The position numbers and the translations under genes are program-made. DNA of 64,000 nucleotides from Sporosarcina cascadiensis (GTDB taxonomy: Bacteria; Bacillota; Bacilli; Bacillales_A; Planococcaceae): assembly GCF_009650995.1 (NCBI RefSeq), contig NZ_WHVV01000007.1, forward strand, positions 62,001 to 126,000, read 5' to 3'. This document shows, one piece after another, positions 35,566 to 43,490 of the stretch. The first letter of the stretch is position 1. The number at the start of each line of letters is the position of its first letter. A model generated the notes under the pieces. It had not been told where the DNA came from, did no database searches, and saw only the letters and a list, made by a program, of their open reading frames with translations.

Positions 35566-36702
35566 ATGAGAATTGGGATACCAAAGGAAATTAAGAATAA
35601 TGAAAACCGGGTTTCAATGACGCCGGGCGGAGTAAAGACGCTTTGTTTGGCAGGGCATGAAGTGGTATTGGAAACAAATGCAGGATTACAATCTGGATTT
35701 ACAAATGAAGAATATGTCCAAGAAGGTGCTATTATCGTTGCCACTGCACGAGAGGCATGGGCTGCAGATATGGTCATGAAGGTAAAAGAACCTTTGCCGG
35801 AAGAATATAGGTATTTCCATGAGGGACTTATCCTATTCACTTATCTGCACTTGGCAGCTGAACCAGAATTGGCGAAAGCATTAGTGGATAATAAAGTGAC
35901 GGCCATTGCTTATGAAACAGTAGAATTACCGAACCGTACATTGCCGTTATTAACACCCATGAGTGAAATTGCAGGCAGAATGGCATCTCAAATCGGTGCT
36001 CAGTTTTTAGAGAAAACAAAAGGCGGAAAAGGGATTCTGCTGGCGGGTGTGCCTGGCGTACGACGCGGTATCGTGACAATTGTCGGCGGAGGCATTGCAG
36101 GTACAAATGCAGCCAAAATTGCAATCGGATTAGGAGCACACGTCCGAATTATAGATATCAGTGCAGATCGCCTGCGTCAGCTGGATGATATTTTTGGAAA
36201 TAATATTACGACGCTTATTTCCAATCCTTTTAATATTACGGAAGCTGTAAAGGATGCGGATCTTGTGATAGGGGCAGTTCTGATTCCGGGTGCCAAAGCG
36301 CCAAAACTTGTAACTGAAGATATGGTGAAATCTATGAAGCCGGGGTCTGTATTGGTGGATATTGCAATTGATCAGGGAGGTATTTTTGAAACCAGTGACC
36401 GAATCACCTCACACGACGATCCAACTTATGAAAAATACGGCGTGGTACATTATGCCGTAGCGAATATGCCCGGAGCGGTGCCGCAGACAGCAACCCAAGC
36501 ATTGACGAACGCAACGATCCCTTTTGCAGTTCAGATTGCAAGTAAAGGGTATAAGAAAGCCTGCCTCGATAATGAAGTCCTTCTAAAAGGGATGAATGTC
36601 TACGACGGACATGTGACGTACCAGGCAGTCGCAGGCGCTTTGGGATACGACTATGTCTGCCCTAAAGAGATGTTGCAGCGTGAAAGTGCTGTCTCGAGCT
36701 AA
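35566..36702 (+). CDS. ald: Alanine dehydrogenase
   Basis: A 378-residue NAD-dependent enzyme interconverting L-alanine and pyruvate plus ammonia. The family start [23 protein letters not shown] is present, with catalytic Lys74 in VKEP, His95 in YLHLA, and the nucleotide fold [22 protein letters not shown]. In this cluster it most likely regenerates pyruvate for the omega-aminotransferase and releases substrate nitrogen as ammonium, which is inference from context. The ATG follows CTGGAGGGG. An inverted repeat GGCTTTC/GAAAGCC lies about 35 bp before the start. Confidence 0.93.
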   Translation: MRIGIPKEIKNNENRVSMTPGGVKTLCLAGHEVVLETNAGLQSGFTNEEYVQEGAIIVATAREAWAADMVMKVKEPLPEEYRYFHEGLILFTYLHLAAEPELAKALVDNKVTAIAYETVELPNRTLPLLTPMSEIAGRMASQIGAQFLEKTKGGKGILLAGVPGVRRGIVTIVGGGIAGTNAAKIAIGLGAHVRIIDISADRLRQLDDIFGNNITTLISNPFNITEAVKDADLVIGAVLIPGAKAPKLVTEDMVKSMKPGSVLVDIAIDQGGIFETSDRITSHDDPTYEKYGVVHYAVANMPGAVPQTATQALTNATIPFAVQIASKGYKKACLDNEVLLKGMNVYDGHVTYQAVAGALGYDYVCPKEMLQRESAVSS

Positions 36703-36883
36703 AACCGCAATTTCAGATAATCCAACTACTCCATGTTACGCCTTTGGAATATGTAATGTCGCTTGATGCCCACGTATTATGAATGCTGGATAAATCATCG
36801 GTTACTTACATCAATTGAGCTGACATCTTTGGAATTATACCGAAGTTTTTACATCCATCTAAGAAATGGAGAGGCTCGAATAT

Positions 36884-38326
36884 ATGACAAAACCATTGAA
36901 AAGAACGTTAGGATTATGGGCGGCTATTGCGATGGCTGTCGGTATCGTTGTAAGTTCAAGTGCTTTAGTTTCTCTAGGCGAAGGATTTGGTATAGGAGGA
37001 CGCGGATTTCTCCTGGCTATGCTGGCTGCCGTATTCCTGAATCTATGTATTGCATTTTCTTTCTCAGAGCTGTCAGGCATGATTCCGAAAGCAGGCGGAA
37101 TCAACCATTACACTTTGCCGGCAATGGGACCGTTTATGGGAATGATTTCGGTTATCAGTGGATATTTACTGGTAACAATATTTGCCGGAAGTGCGGAAGC
37201 AAGCATTGCGGGAGTTGTCTTTACGGAAGTGTTTGCGCCGAATATTAATCCTATTGTCATTTCATTAGGAATTACAATTCTATTGGCCGTTGTAAATACG
37301 GTGGGTGTAAAAGTCTTCAGCTGGACGCAAATTATCCTGACCACATTACTAATTGGCTCTACATTAACATTAGGGTTCATTGGCTTAACAGGTTTTGGAG
37401 CTTCGGGTGAAGCGATTGAAATGACCTCTGATTTTAATCCGACCGGGTGGGGTGTATTCAGTCTGACAGCTTTGGCTATTTGGTTGTTTATCGGGATTGA
37501 GTTTGTAACACCGATGGCGGAGGAAATAAAGAAACCGAGCAAATACATTCCAATCGCAATGATTTCTGCACTCGTAATCATTCTGTTCGTGGACATTATT
37601 TTCGGATTCGCAACAGTAAAGTACGTGCCATTAGAAACGCTTCAGGGATCGGCTTCCCCGCACGTGGATGCTGCCAATGCAATTTTAGGGAAGACTGGGC
37701 TTGCCTGGATGGGAATTGTAACCATTTTAGCGACCACCAGTACATTAAATACAATGATTTGTTCCATTTCCAGAATGCTTTACGGAATGAGTCTTGAAGG
37801 GCAGCTGCCTAAAGTCTTTTCGAAGACAAACCGCTGGGGGACTCCCTGGTTTGCTATTGTATTCTTAAGCGGGTTGTTTGTGGTCTTCCTGTTGAATGGA
37901 CTAACATCAAGCAACTCCCTGGTAACTTTTATTTTAGCCGGATGTTTCTGTTGGTTAGTCACGTATTTCATTGCACACTTGAACGTAGTCATCCTGCGTT
38001 TTAAATATCCTGAACTTAAGCGTACTTTCAGATCTCCGCTTGGTTTAACATTCCAGTTTATCGGAATGGCGGGAATCTTATACGTAATGTTCAATATGTC
38101 ACCGGATGCAGCGATGAAAAAGTCCATTTACACCTATTCGTTCATTTTCCTGGGACTTACTGTCATATACGCATCTCTGTGGGTTAAGTTTGTCATGAAG
38201 CGTAAACTGTTTGAAGCCATGACAATGAATGAAGTATTGGAACTTACAACAACGCCATCAGAACCTTTGGAATCTGCGCCGTTAGTCACTGCAAATACTC
38301 AACTGGCTGCTGATGAAGAATTATGA
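36884..38326 (+). CDS. APC-superfamily amino acid/amine permease
   Basis: A 480-residue transporter with about 12 helices. The N terminus KPLKRTLGLWAAIAMAVGIVVSSSALVSLGEGFG is the APC helix-1 region with its unwound GxG-like segment, and FSELSGMIPKAGGINHYTLPAMG follows. It belongs with putrescine/amino acid permeases and could import the amine used by the aminotransferase. The ATG at 36884 follows AATGGAGAGG. The 181-bp gap before it shows nothing recognisable. Confidence 0.85.
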   Translation: MTKPLKRTLGLWAAIAMAVGIVVSSSALVSLGEGFGIGGRGFLLAMLAAVFLNLCIAFSFSELSGMIPKAGGINHYTLPAMGPFMGMISVISGYLLVTIFAGSAEASIAGVVFTEVFAPNINPIVISLGITILLAVVNTVGVKVFSWTQIILTTLLIGSTLTLGFIGLTGFGASGEAIEMTSDFNPTGWGVFSLTALAIWLFIGIEFVTPMAEEIKKPSKYIPIAMISALVIILFVDIIFGFATVKYVPLETLQGSASPHVDAANAILGKTGLAWMGIVTILATTSTLNTMICSISRMLYGMSLEGQLPKVFSKTNRWGTPWFAIVFLSGLFVVFLLNGLTSSNSLVTFILAGCFCWLVTYFIAHLNVVILRFKYPELKRTFRSPLGLTFQFIGMAGILYVMFNMSPDAAMKKSIYTYSFIFLGLTVIYASLWVKFVMKRKLFEAMTMNEVLELTTTPSEPLESAPLVTANTQLAADEEL

Positions 38327-38336
38327 TATTTTATTG

Positions 38337-38365
38337 TTGACACTATTTAAATTAATCTGTATATT
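38337..38365 (+). promoter_or_regulatory. Strong sigma-A type promoter of the monooxygenase operon
   Basis: TTGACA (38337-38342) and TATATT (38360-38365) are separated by exactly 17 bp. It begins 11 bp after the APC permease stop and drives the flavin reductase/monooxygenase genes. Confidence 0.85.
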
Positions 38366-38373
38366 CGTAGTTA

Positions 38374-38452
38374 GGCAGTGAAGAACATTTTAACATTACT
38401 GCCGGATCCTTCCTAGATTCGCAGAAAGGAAAAAGAAGGAATCTATTTTTTT
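38374..38452 (+). promoter_or_regulatory. Structured leader with possible operator and terminator-like hairpin
   Basis: In the roughly 140-nt leader, GGCAGT (from 38374) and ACTGCC form an inverted repeat around AAGAACATTTTAACATT. Further on TAGATTC (38414-38420) pairs with GAATCTA (38439-38445), followed by TTTTTTT. The second hairpin looks like an intrinsic terminator before the start codon, so attenuation is possible; the loop is long and A/G-rich. Confidence 0.45.
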
Positions 38453-38508
38453 AAACAATTAAGGACTAATTGAGGAATATGTCCGAATAAAAGATGGGAG
38501 GAATTTTC

Positions 38509-39684
38509 ATGACAACAGAATTAAGCCGCTTAGAAAAATTGGCGGCAGTGAACAATTTGATTTTTCGGGAAGTAATAGGCCATTTTACAAGCGGCGTCAC
38601 TGTCATTACGACAAAGCATGAAGGTGTCAATTACGGTGTCACTGCAAGTGCAGTTTCCTCATTATCGGTTGATCCGCCGATGTTGTTAGTTTGCATCAAT
38701 CAGGCAACTGGTACATGCAATGCGATTTCTAAGGCGAAAGTATTTGGAGTGAATATTCTTCATGAAGATCAGGGAGAAATAGCCATGCAGTTTGCCAGAC
38801 CTTCAAAAGATAAATTCCAGGGGATTGAAACAATAGAAGGGAAACTTGGCGAGCCGATTCTTAAGGAAACACTTGCTCATCTGGAATGCAGAGTGGTGCA
38901 GGAAGTAACTGGCGGCACACATTCGGTTTTCCTTGCAGAAGTGGTTCATGCGAGTGCAGAAGAACGAAATCCGCTTACATATTACCGCGGGAAATTCGGG
39001 CGCTTCTTATCTCATAATGACGAAATGGTTTATCTCGAACTTCGCAGCAAAGTACTGAAACGGGATTTTCAGCTGATGGAGCCATTCAATGTCGGCAGTT
39101 TAACGGAAATGATAAAAGTTCCCAGACAAGTCATTTACCATGCACTTACCAAGCTGGAAGCAGAAGGATTAATCTCACGGAGTGAAACAGGAGATTATTC
39201 TGTGACCCCGCTAAGTATCGAGATGCTAACAGAAGCTTTGGAAACACGCTGTGCATTGGAAGTGGCAGCTGTTGAAAAAACAGTTGGCAATCTGTCAAAA
39301 GAGGAACTGGCCGTACTGAGAAAACGCGTGGAAGATACGCTGCCGAATAAAGAAAATGGAATCACTGATATTGATAAGTATATAGAAGCAAACATTTCGC
39401 TCCATGATTACACGATTGCTTTAACGAATAATGCCACTTTACTTGATTCCTATCGTCGCCTGACAGCAGAAGCAGTCATGAGCAGCGCACTGCGAGTAGC
39501 TTTTGAAGCAAATAACAGTACCGCAAAAGAGGAACTTAATAAACTGGCTGATGATCACGAATCGTTGCTGCTGGCATATGAAAACGGAGATAAAGAAGCA
39601 GCGAAAGAAATTATACAGCAGCATACAGATGAAGCGAAAAAACTGGGTAAATACATTATTAGCCATGCTGGCGGCAGCATTTGA
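38509..39684 (+). CDS. Flavin reductase fused to a GntR/FCD-like regulatory module
   Basis: A 391-residue two-part protein. Residues 1-165 are a flavin reductase of the HpaC/NtaB type: FTSGVTVITTKHEGVNYGVTASAVSSLSVDPPMLLVCIN, GVNILHEDQGEIAMQFA, and YYRGKFGRFL. Residues about 175-230 look like a winged helix (VPRQVIYHALTKLEAEGLISR) and 235-390 like an all-helical FadR-C/FCD ligand domain (LTEALETRCALEVAAVEK ... HDYTIALTNNATLLDSYRRL). It should supply reduced flavin to the HpaB-type oxygenase encoded 38 bp downstream. The fused helical part may sense substrate or bind DNA. A known parallel is the Acinetobacter C1 reductase with a MarR-like tail. ATG 38509 follows GGGAGGAA. Confidence 0.82.
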   Translation: MTTELSRLEKLAAVNNLIFREVIGHFTSGVTVITTKHEGVNYGVTASAVSSLSVDPPMLLVCINQATGTCNAISKAKVFGVNILHEDQGEIAMQFARPSKDKFQGIETIEGKLGEPILKETLAHLECRVVQEVTGGTHSVFLAEVVHASAEERNPLTYYRGKFGRFLSHNDEMVYLELRSKVLKRDFQLMEPFNVGSLTEMIKVPRQVIYHALTKLEAEGLISRSETGDYSVTPLSIEMLTEALETRCALEVAAVEKTVGNLSKEELAVLRKRVEDTLPNKENGITDIDKYIEANISLHDYTIALTNNATLLDSYRRLTAEAVMSSALRVAFEANNSTAKEELNKLADDHESLLLAYENGDKEAAKEIIQQHTDEAKKLGKYIISHAGGSI

Positions 39685-39722
39685 TTTTATTATAAAAAAC
39701 TAAAACTTTAGGAGGAATTTAT

Positions 39723-41183
39723 ATGGCTTTATTAACGGGAGACGATTATCGCAGATCACTGAATGACGGCAGAGAAGTATATATTGATGGAGAAAGAGTG
39801 CACGACATTGTAAATCATCCGGCATTTAAACCTATTATAGACGTGAAAGCACGCATGTATGACATGAACCATGAAGAACGGTACAAAGATAAATTGACTA
39901 CGAAGCTGGCGGATGGCGACGAAATTTGCCGTGCATTTAAATTGCCGAAAACAAAGGAAGACCTAAAAGGTATCCGTACGTATGTAGAAACGGTGTTAGA
40001 TGATCTGGGCGGAGTCGTTTACCGTGTTGGAGATGAAACAATCGGTGAAATGTGGTCACTCTATGATGCACAAGAACGCTTAAATGAAATCGATCCAACA
40101 TATGCAGAGAATATTAAACATCACGTAGAGCGTGTGGCGAAAAAAGACTTATTCCACGTTTCTGCAAACACGGATCCTAAAGGAGACCGCAGTAAGCTGA
40201 TCAACGGTGAAGATGGCGGGACACTTCTTCACATCGTTGCTGAAAATGATAAAGGAATCGTGGTGCGGGGTGCGAAGTTTGAAACTGCTGCTGCTTATGC
40301 ACACCAGGCTTTCGTAAAACCAACAATTTCGAACTGGTCAAACTCAAGCGTTAATATGGAAAACTACGCAGTTGGTTTCATTTGCGATATGGGGTCTCCA
40401 GGCCTGAAACATATTTGCCGCTCTCCTGTCGGCGCAGGGAAAGATCCGGTTAACTACCCGCTTTCCAGTAAGTTTGAAGAAATTGATACCTTATTGATCT
40501 TTGATGATGTTTTGATTCCTTGGGAGAATGTATTATTCCACCGCAACTTGGAGTCTGCAAAATATATCAGGGAAACAGTTCACCGTTACTCTTCATACAA
40601 CTATGTCCTGCGTCTCTTAAGAAGAGCGGACTATCTAATTGGTGCAGCATTATTGAATGTTGAACAAACAGGTTTGACGAAGATCCCTGCAGTACAGCAG
40701 AAGCTTTCTGAGCTGATCAACTACCGTGAAACAATTAACGCTCATTTGACGGCTGCCGTTTCGGAAGCACAGCCGACATCAGGCGGATTGATGATGCCGA
40801 ACCAGTCTCTTCTTTACACAGGGCGTGTGCATGCATTGAAGCATTTCCCTGAAATGGCTCACTTAGCACGGGAATTGGTAGGCGGACAATTGGCAGTCAC
40901 TCCTGATATGGAAACAATGAAAGATCCACAAATCAAAGAGTACATCGATAGATTTTATTCTGTTGGTGAGTGGAGTGCAGAAGAGCGCGCGAAGTTGTTG
41001 TACTTTGCCCGTGATATGCTCAACTCTTCTTATGCAGGTCACCAAATTACGTTTGAATTGTTCGCACAAAGCCCACCGTTCGCACAGCATGCAGCTGTCT
41101 TCAACAACTATGACTTAACACCGAACCGTGAGTTGGTTATGAAAGCTGCAAATCTGTCGCCTGGTTTAGCATTACAGTCATGA
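39723..41183 (+). CDS. HpaB-family flavin-dependent monooxygenase, oxygenase component
   Basis: A 486-residue enzyme of the 4-hydroxyphenylacetate 3-monooxygenase family (acyl-CoA dehydrogenase fold). The opening LLTGDDYRRSLNDGREVYIDGERV, the middle HRYSSYNYVLRLLRRADYLIGAALL, and SYAGHQITFELFAQ near the C terminus are typical. It uses reduced FAD from the reductase upstream and O2 to attack an aromatic ring. HPA is only the family name: no homoprotocatechuate dioxygenase or downstream meta-cleavage genes are present, and the neighbours are C-N hydrolases, a RidA protein and aspartase. HpaB relatives that act on N-heterocycles (pyrrole-2-carboxylate, pyridine) are known, so an imidazole or similar ring is plausible. 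Confidence 0.88.
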   Translation: MALLTGDDYRRSLNDGREVYIDGERVHDIVNHPAFKPIIDVKARMYDMNHEERYKDKLTTKLADGDEICRAFKLPKTKEDLKGIRTYVETVLDDLGGVVYRVGDETIGEMWSLYDAQERLNEIDPTYAENIKHHVERVAKKDLFHVSANTDPKGDRSKLINGEDGGTLLHIVAENDKGIVVRGAKFETAAAYAHQAFVKPTISNWSNSSVNMENYAVGFICDMGSPGLKHICRSPVGAGKDPVNYPLSSKFEEIDTLLIFDDVLIPWENVLFHRNLESAKYIRETVHRYSSYNYVLRLLRRADYLIGAALLNVEQTGLTKIPAVQQKLSELINYRETINAHLTAAVSEAQPTSGGLMMPNQSLLYTGRVHALKHFPEMAHLARELVGGQLAVTPDMETMKDPQIKEYIDRFYSVGEWSAEERAKLLYFARDMLNSSYAGHQITFELFAQSPPFAQHAAVFNNYDLTPNRELVMKAANLSPGLALQS

Positions 41184-41256
41184 TCGGTTTAGCTTCCCCG
41201 CTTTGCGGGACAGCGCTTTCAAATAAGTGAATGCTTAAAAAGGAGAGGTGTCATAC

Positions 41257-41832
41257 ATGCAAGTACATAAATCCAAGACATTGAAGCTTCCGGAATGTGT
41301 CCTGACAGTCGGCGCGCTAGATGGATTACACATTGGCCATCAGACATTATTGAAACATGCCCGTAAGCAAGCCGACAAATTGGGTGTGCCGCTTGTCGTG
41401 TATACATTCGATCCTCCGCCGAAGGTGTTCTTTCAGCATGTAAAGTTATTAACCCCCTTGCCGGAGAAATTAGCAATGCTTGACGGGTTGGATGTAGATC
41501 ATGTCGTGATCGCACAATTTAGTGCAGAGTATATTTCACAAGGTGTAGAGCAGTTTTTGCAAGAATTAACCTACTTAAACCCGTTGGAAATTTGTGAAGG
41601 CCATGATTTTCGTTTTGGAAGAGGCCGGGAAGGCAATGTCCATACATTGCGTAAGTATTATAATGTATTCATTCTGGAACCGGTTGTCTGCAGCGAAGGA
41701 AAAACGATTTCGTCTACACGGATCAGAGCATTATTCCAAATGGGTGAATTTGAAGAAGCCAACCGGTTATTGGGCTGGAATCGAATGAAGCGGACCAACC
41801 AAGTGAAGGAAAAGTATACAGTTGAATTTTAA
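41257..41832 (+). CDS. Stand-alone FAD synthetase (RibF N-terminal nucleotidyltransferase domain)
   Basis: A 191-residue protein corresponding only to the adenylyltransferase half of bifunctional RibF. GALDGLHIGHQTLL is the nucleotide-binding GxFDGxHxGH motif, EGHDFRFGRGREGN binds flavin, and ISSTRIR is the closing signature. The C-terminal riboflavin kinase domain is absent; the protein ends soon after FEEANRLLGW. It would make FAD from FMN and ATP for the adjacent flavin monooxygenase. The ATG at 41257 follows AAGGAGAGG by about 8 nt; GTG 41248 overlaps that site. Confidence 0.85.
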   Translation: MQVHKSKTLKLPECVLTVGALDGLHIGHQTLLKHARKQADKLGVPLVVYTFDPPPKVFFQHVKLLTPLPEKLAMLDGLDVDHVVIAQFSAEYISQGVEQFLQELTYLNPLEICEGHDFRFGRGREGNVHTLRKYYNVFILEPVVCSEGKTISSTRIRALFQMGEFEEANRLLGWNRMKRTNQVKEKYTVEF

Positions 41833-41859
41833 TTTACCTAATAGACCAATGGAGGAATG

Positions 41860-42318
41860 ATGAAGATGACAATTTTTGAAGATACAAAGAAAGTAGAAAT
41901 TCAGCGTTTCAGAAAATTCAAGACAGACGAGTATTATCCTTCAGATCTAGGCAAGCCCGAGCATCATATCGCGAATGAATTAAGTATGGCTGTTCGTGCG
42001 GGAAATCGTATATTTCTCCGCGGTCAGACAGGCTTTGATTTGGAAGGGAACTTTCATGGAATCGGTGATGTGGCTGCGCAGACGGATATGGCATGCCGCT
42101 GTGTGAAACAGTTGCTGGAAGAGGCTGGCGGATCGGTGAAAGATATTTGTAAGATGACGGTTTATATTTTAAATCGTGAAGATCGCAGTAAAGTCTACCC
42201 GGTCATCGGAGAGCATTTCAAAGATGTGTATCCATGCAGTACGGGTTTGATTGTAAGCGGATTTGCCATGCCGGAAATGTTGATGGAAATCGATATTGAA
42301 GCAGTGATTAGCGAGTAA
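41860..42318 (+). CDS. RidA/RutC-family deaminase-like protein
   Basis: A 152-residue protein of the YjgF/RidA family. NRIFLRGQTGFDLEGNFHGIGDVAAQTDMACRCVKQLLEEAGGSVKDICKMTVYIL and the end YPCSTGLIVSGFAMPEMLMEIDIEAVI carry the family pattern. RidA proteins hydrolyse reactive enamines/imines, and RutC acts on 3-aminoacrylate after flavin-dependent ring opening in pyrimidine breakdown. A comparable job on an enamine from the HpaB step is inferred. Several ATGs follow GGAGG (41857, 41860, 41866); 41860 or 41866 is likely. Confidence 0.85.
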   Translation: MKMTIFEDTKKVEIQRFRKFKTDEYYPSDLGKPEHHIANELSMAVRAGNRIFLRGQTGFDLEGNFHGIGDVAAQTDMACRCVKQLLEEAGGSVKDICKMTVYILNREDRSKVYPVIGEHFKDVYPCSTGLIVSGFAMPEMLMEIDIEAVISE

Positions 42319-42363
42319 GTTAGAACAACTCGAATAGTAACCAAGTTGCAATGGAGGGTAATT

Positions 42364-43047
42364 ATGAAATTTACGAATACTTTTTCAGTAGCAGGAAGAT
42401 GTGAAGAAACAGGCGCATTAGGAGTTATTGTCACATCCAGCAGTCCTTCTGTAGGCGCAAGATGCCCGTGGGCAAAACAGGGTGTCGGTGCGATTCTAAC
42501 GCAAAATGTAACGGACCCGAGGTTAGCCAATATCGGTTTGAATGTCTTAGAAAATGGCTTTGACGCTGAATCGACAATTAATGCAATGAAGGAAACAACC
42601 CCCTTTAGTGAATATCGACAATTAGCTGTTGTGGATGCAAACGGGAACTCTGCCGTCTTTACTGGTAATAAAGCGCTTGGTGTTCATGGGGAATTCTCGG
42701 CTGAAAATGTTGCAAGTATCGGTAATTTGTTAAGTGATCCTAACATTCCGGAACAGATGGGCAAAACCTTTCTGAATGCAAAAGGCTCGTTGGCAGATCG
42801 GTTGATTGCGGCTATTTCTAAAGGATTTGAAATGGGTGGAGAAATGGATCAAGAACATTCCATCGGCCTATTAGTTTACCAAGAAGATGCATTCCCATTT
42901 GTAGATTTACGGGTGGATTACAGTGATCAGCCACTGGAAGATTTGAAAAGAGCATGGGAAATTTATGGGCCGCAAGCTGAAGACTATCGTATCAGAGCTA
43001 TAACTCCCGAAGTAGCTCCGTCATATGGAGTTAAAGGAGACGAATAA
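42364..43047 (+). CDS. DUF1028-family (putative Ntn-hydrolase) protein
   Basis: A 227-residue cytoplasmic protein with the DUF1028 pattern: FSVAGRCEETGALGVIVTSSSPSVGARCPWAKQGVGAILTQN at the start, DPRLANIGLNVLENG, and NKALGVHGEFSAENVASIGNLL in the middle. DUF1028 is predicted to have an Ntn-hydrolase-like fold; its reaction is unknown to me. It sits in the flavin monooxygenase operon, so it is probably an amide or lactam hydrolase step or a quality-control step of the pathway. The ATG at 42364 follows AATGGAGGG. A terminator follows. Confidence 0.8.
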   Translation: MKFTNTFSVAGRCEETGALGVIVTSSSPSVGARCPWAKQGVGAILTQNVTDPRLANIGLNVLENGFDAESTINAMKETTPFSEYRQLAVVDANGNSAVFTGNKALGVHGEFSAENVASIGNLLSDPNIPEQMGKTFLNAKGSLADRLIAAISKGFEMGGEMDQEHSIGLLVYQEDAFPFVDLRVDYSDQPLEDLKRAWEIYGPQAEDYRIRAITPEVAPSYGVKGDE

Positions 43048-43067
43048 TTTCGGTTCATGCAAATGCA

Positions 43068-43110
43068 ATATGCAGCCTTAGACATAACAATCTGTGGCTG
43101 CATATTTTTA
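43068..43110 (+). terminator. Terminator after the DUF1028 gene
   Basis: The perfect 10-bp stem ATATGCAGCC / GGCTGCATAT is followed by TTTTTAA. It ends the monooxygenase operon. Confidence 0.88.
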
Positions 43111-43273
43111 ATAGTAACCAATAAAATCCACGACTGCTAAAGGCAGAAAAGAATATGAAGTGCCTGCCGGATCAGTTATGGTTCAGACTCTGGCTGATTG
43201 TGTTTATTCAAACAGCCAGAAACAATTATGCGTGCATAGCCGATATTCCAATATATTACAAGGAGTGGGTTAC

Positions 43274-43486
43274 ATGGGCATTCGAAGATTTCGAACGATC
43301 TACATCATTATCAGCATTTTGTTGTTTTCGACGGTTTTATTTCCGATGTTTACAATTGGCAATAAGGCGTATCCAATAATAGTTGGGATTCCCTATAGCT
43401 TCTTCTGGGTAATACTGTGGATTTTAATTACTTTCTTTACAGTTCTAATTCTATATTTTTTAGACCCGGACAAAGAGGAGGCATAA
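43274..43486 (+). CDS. DUF3311 small membrane protein, partner of the sodium/solute symporter
   Basis: A 70-residue protein with two hydrophobic helices (FRTIYIIISILLFSTVLFPMF and IPYSFFWVILWILITFFTVLILYFL) and the ending LDPDKEEA. DUF3311 proteins regularly precede SSS-family symporters, as here (next ATG 5 bp after this stop). The start is ATG 43274 with AAGGAGTG upstream; longer in-frame versions extend into non-coding sequence. Confidence 0.8.
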   Translation: MGIRRFRTIYIIISILLFSTVLFPMFTIGNKAYPIIVGIPYSFFWVILWILITFFTVLILYFLDPDKEEA

Positions 43487-43490
43487 ATAT

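Noticed and set aside
36763-37248. 161-codon Cys-rich frame overlapping the APC permease start
   Set aside because: It overlaps the permease in another frame, has no ribosome site and shows no recognisable domain.
38509-41183. 4-hydroxyphenylacetate degradation as the role of the HpaB-type system
   Set aside because: No extradiol dioxygenase, semialdehyde dehydrogenase, decarboxylase/isomerase or aldolase of the homoprotocatechuate route is present, while C-N hydrolases and aspartase are. Not excluded experimentally.
43155-43379. Reading frame upstream of the symporter overlapping the DUF3311 gene in another frame
   Set aside because: The DUF3311 frame has a ribosome site, two clear membrane helices and the expected neighbour; the other frame has none of these.
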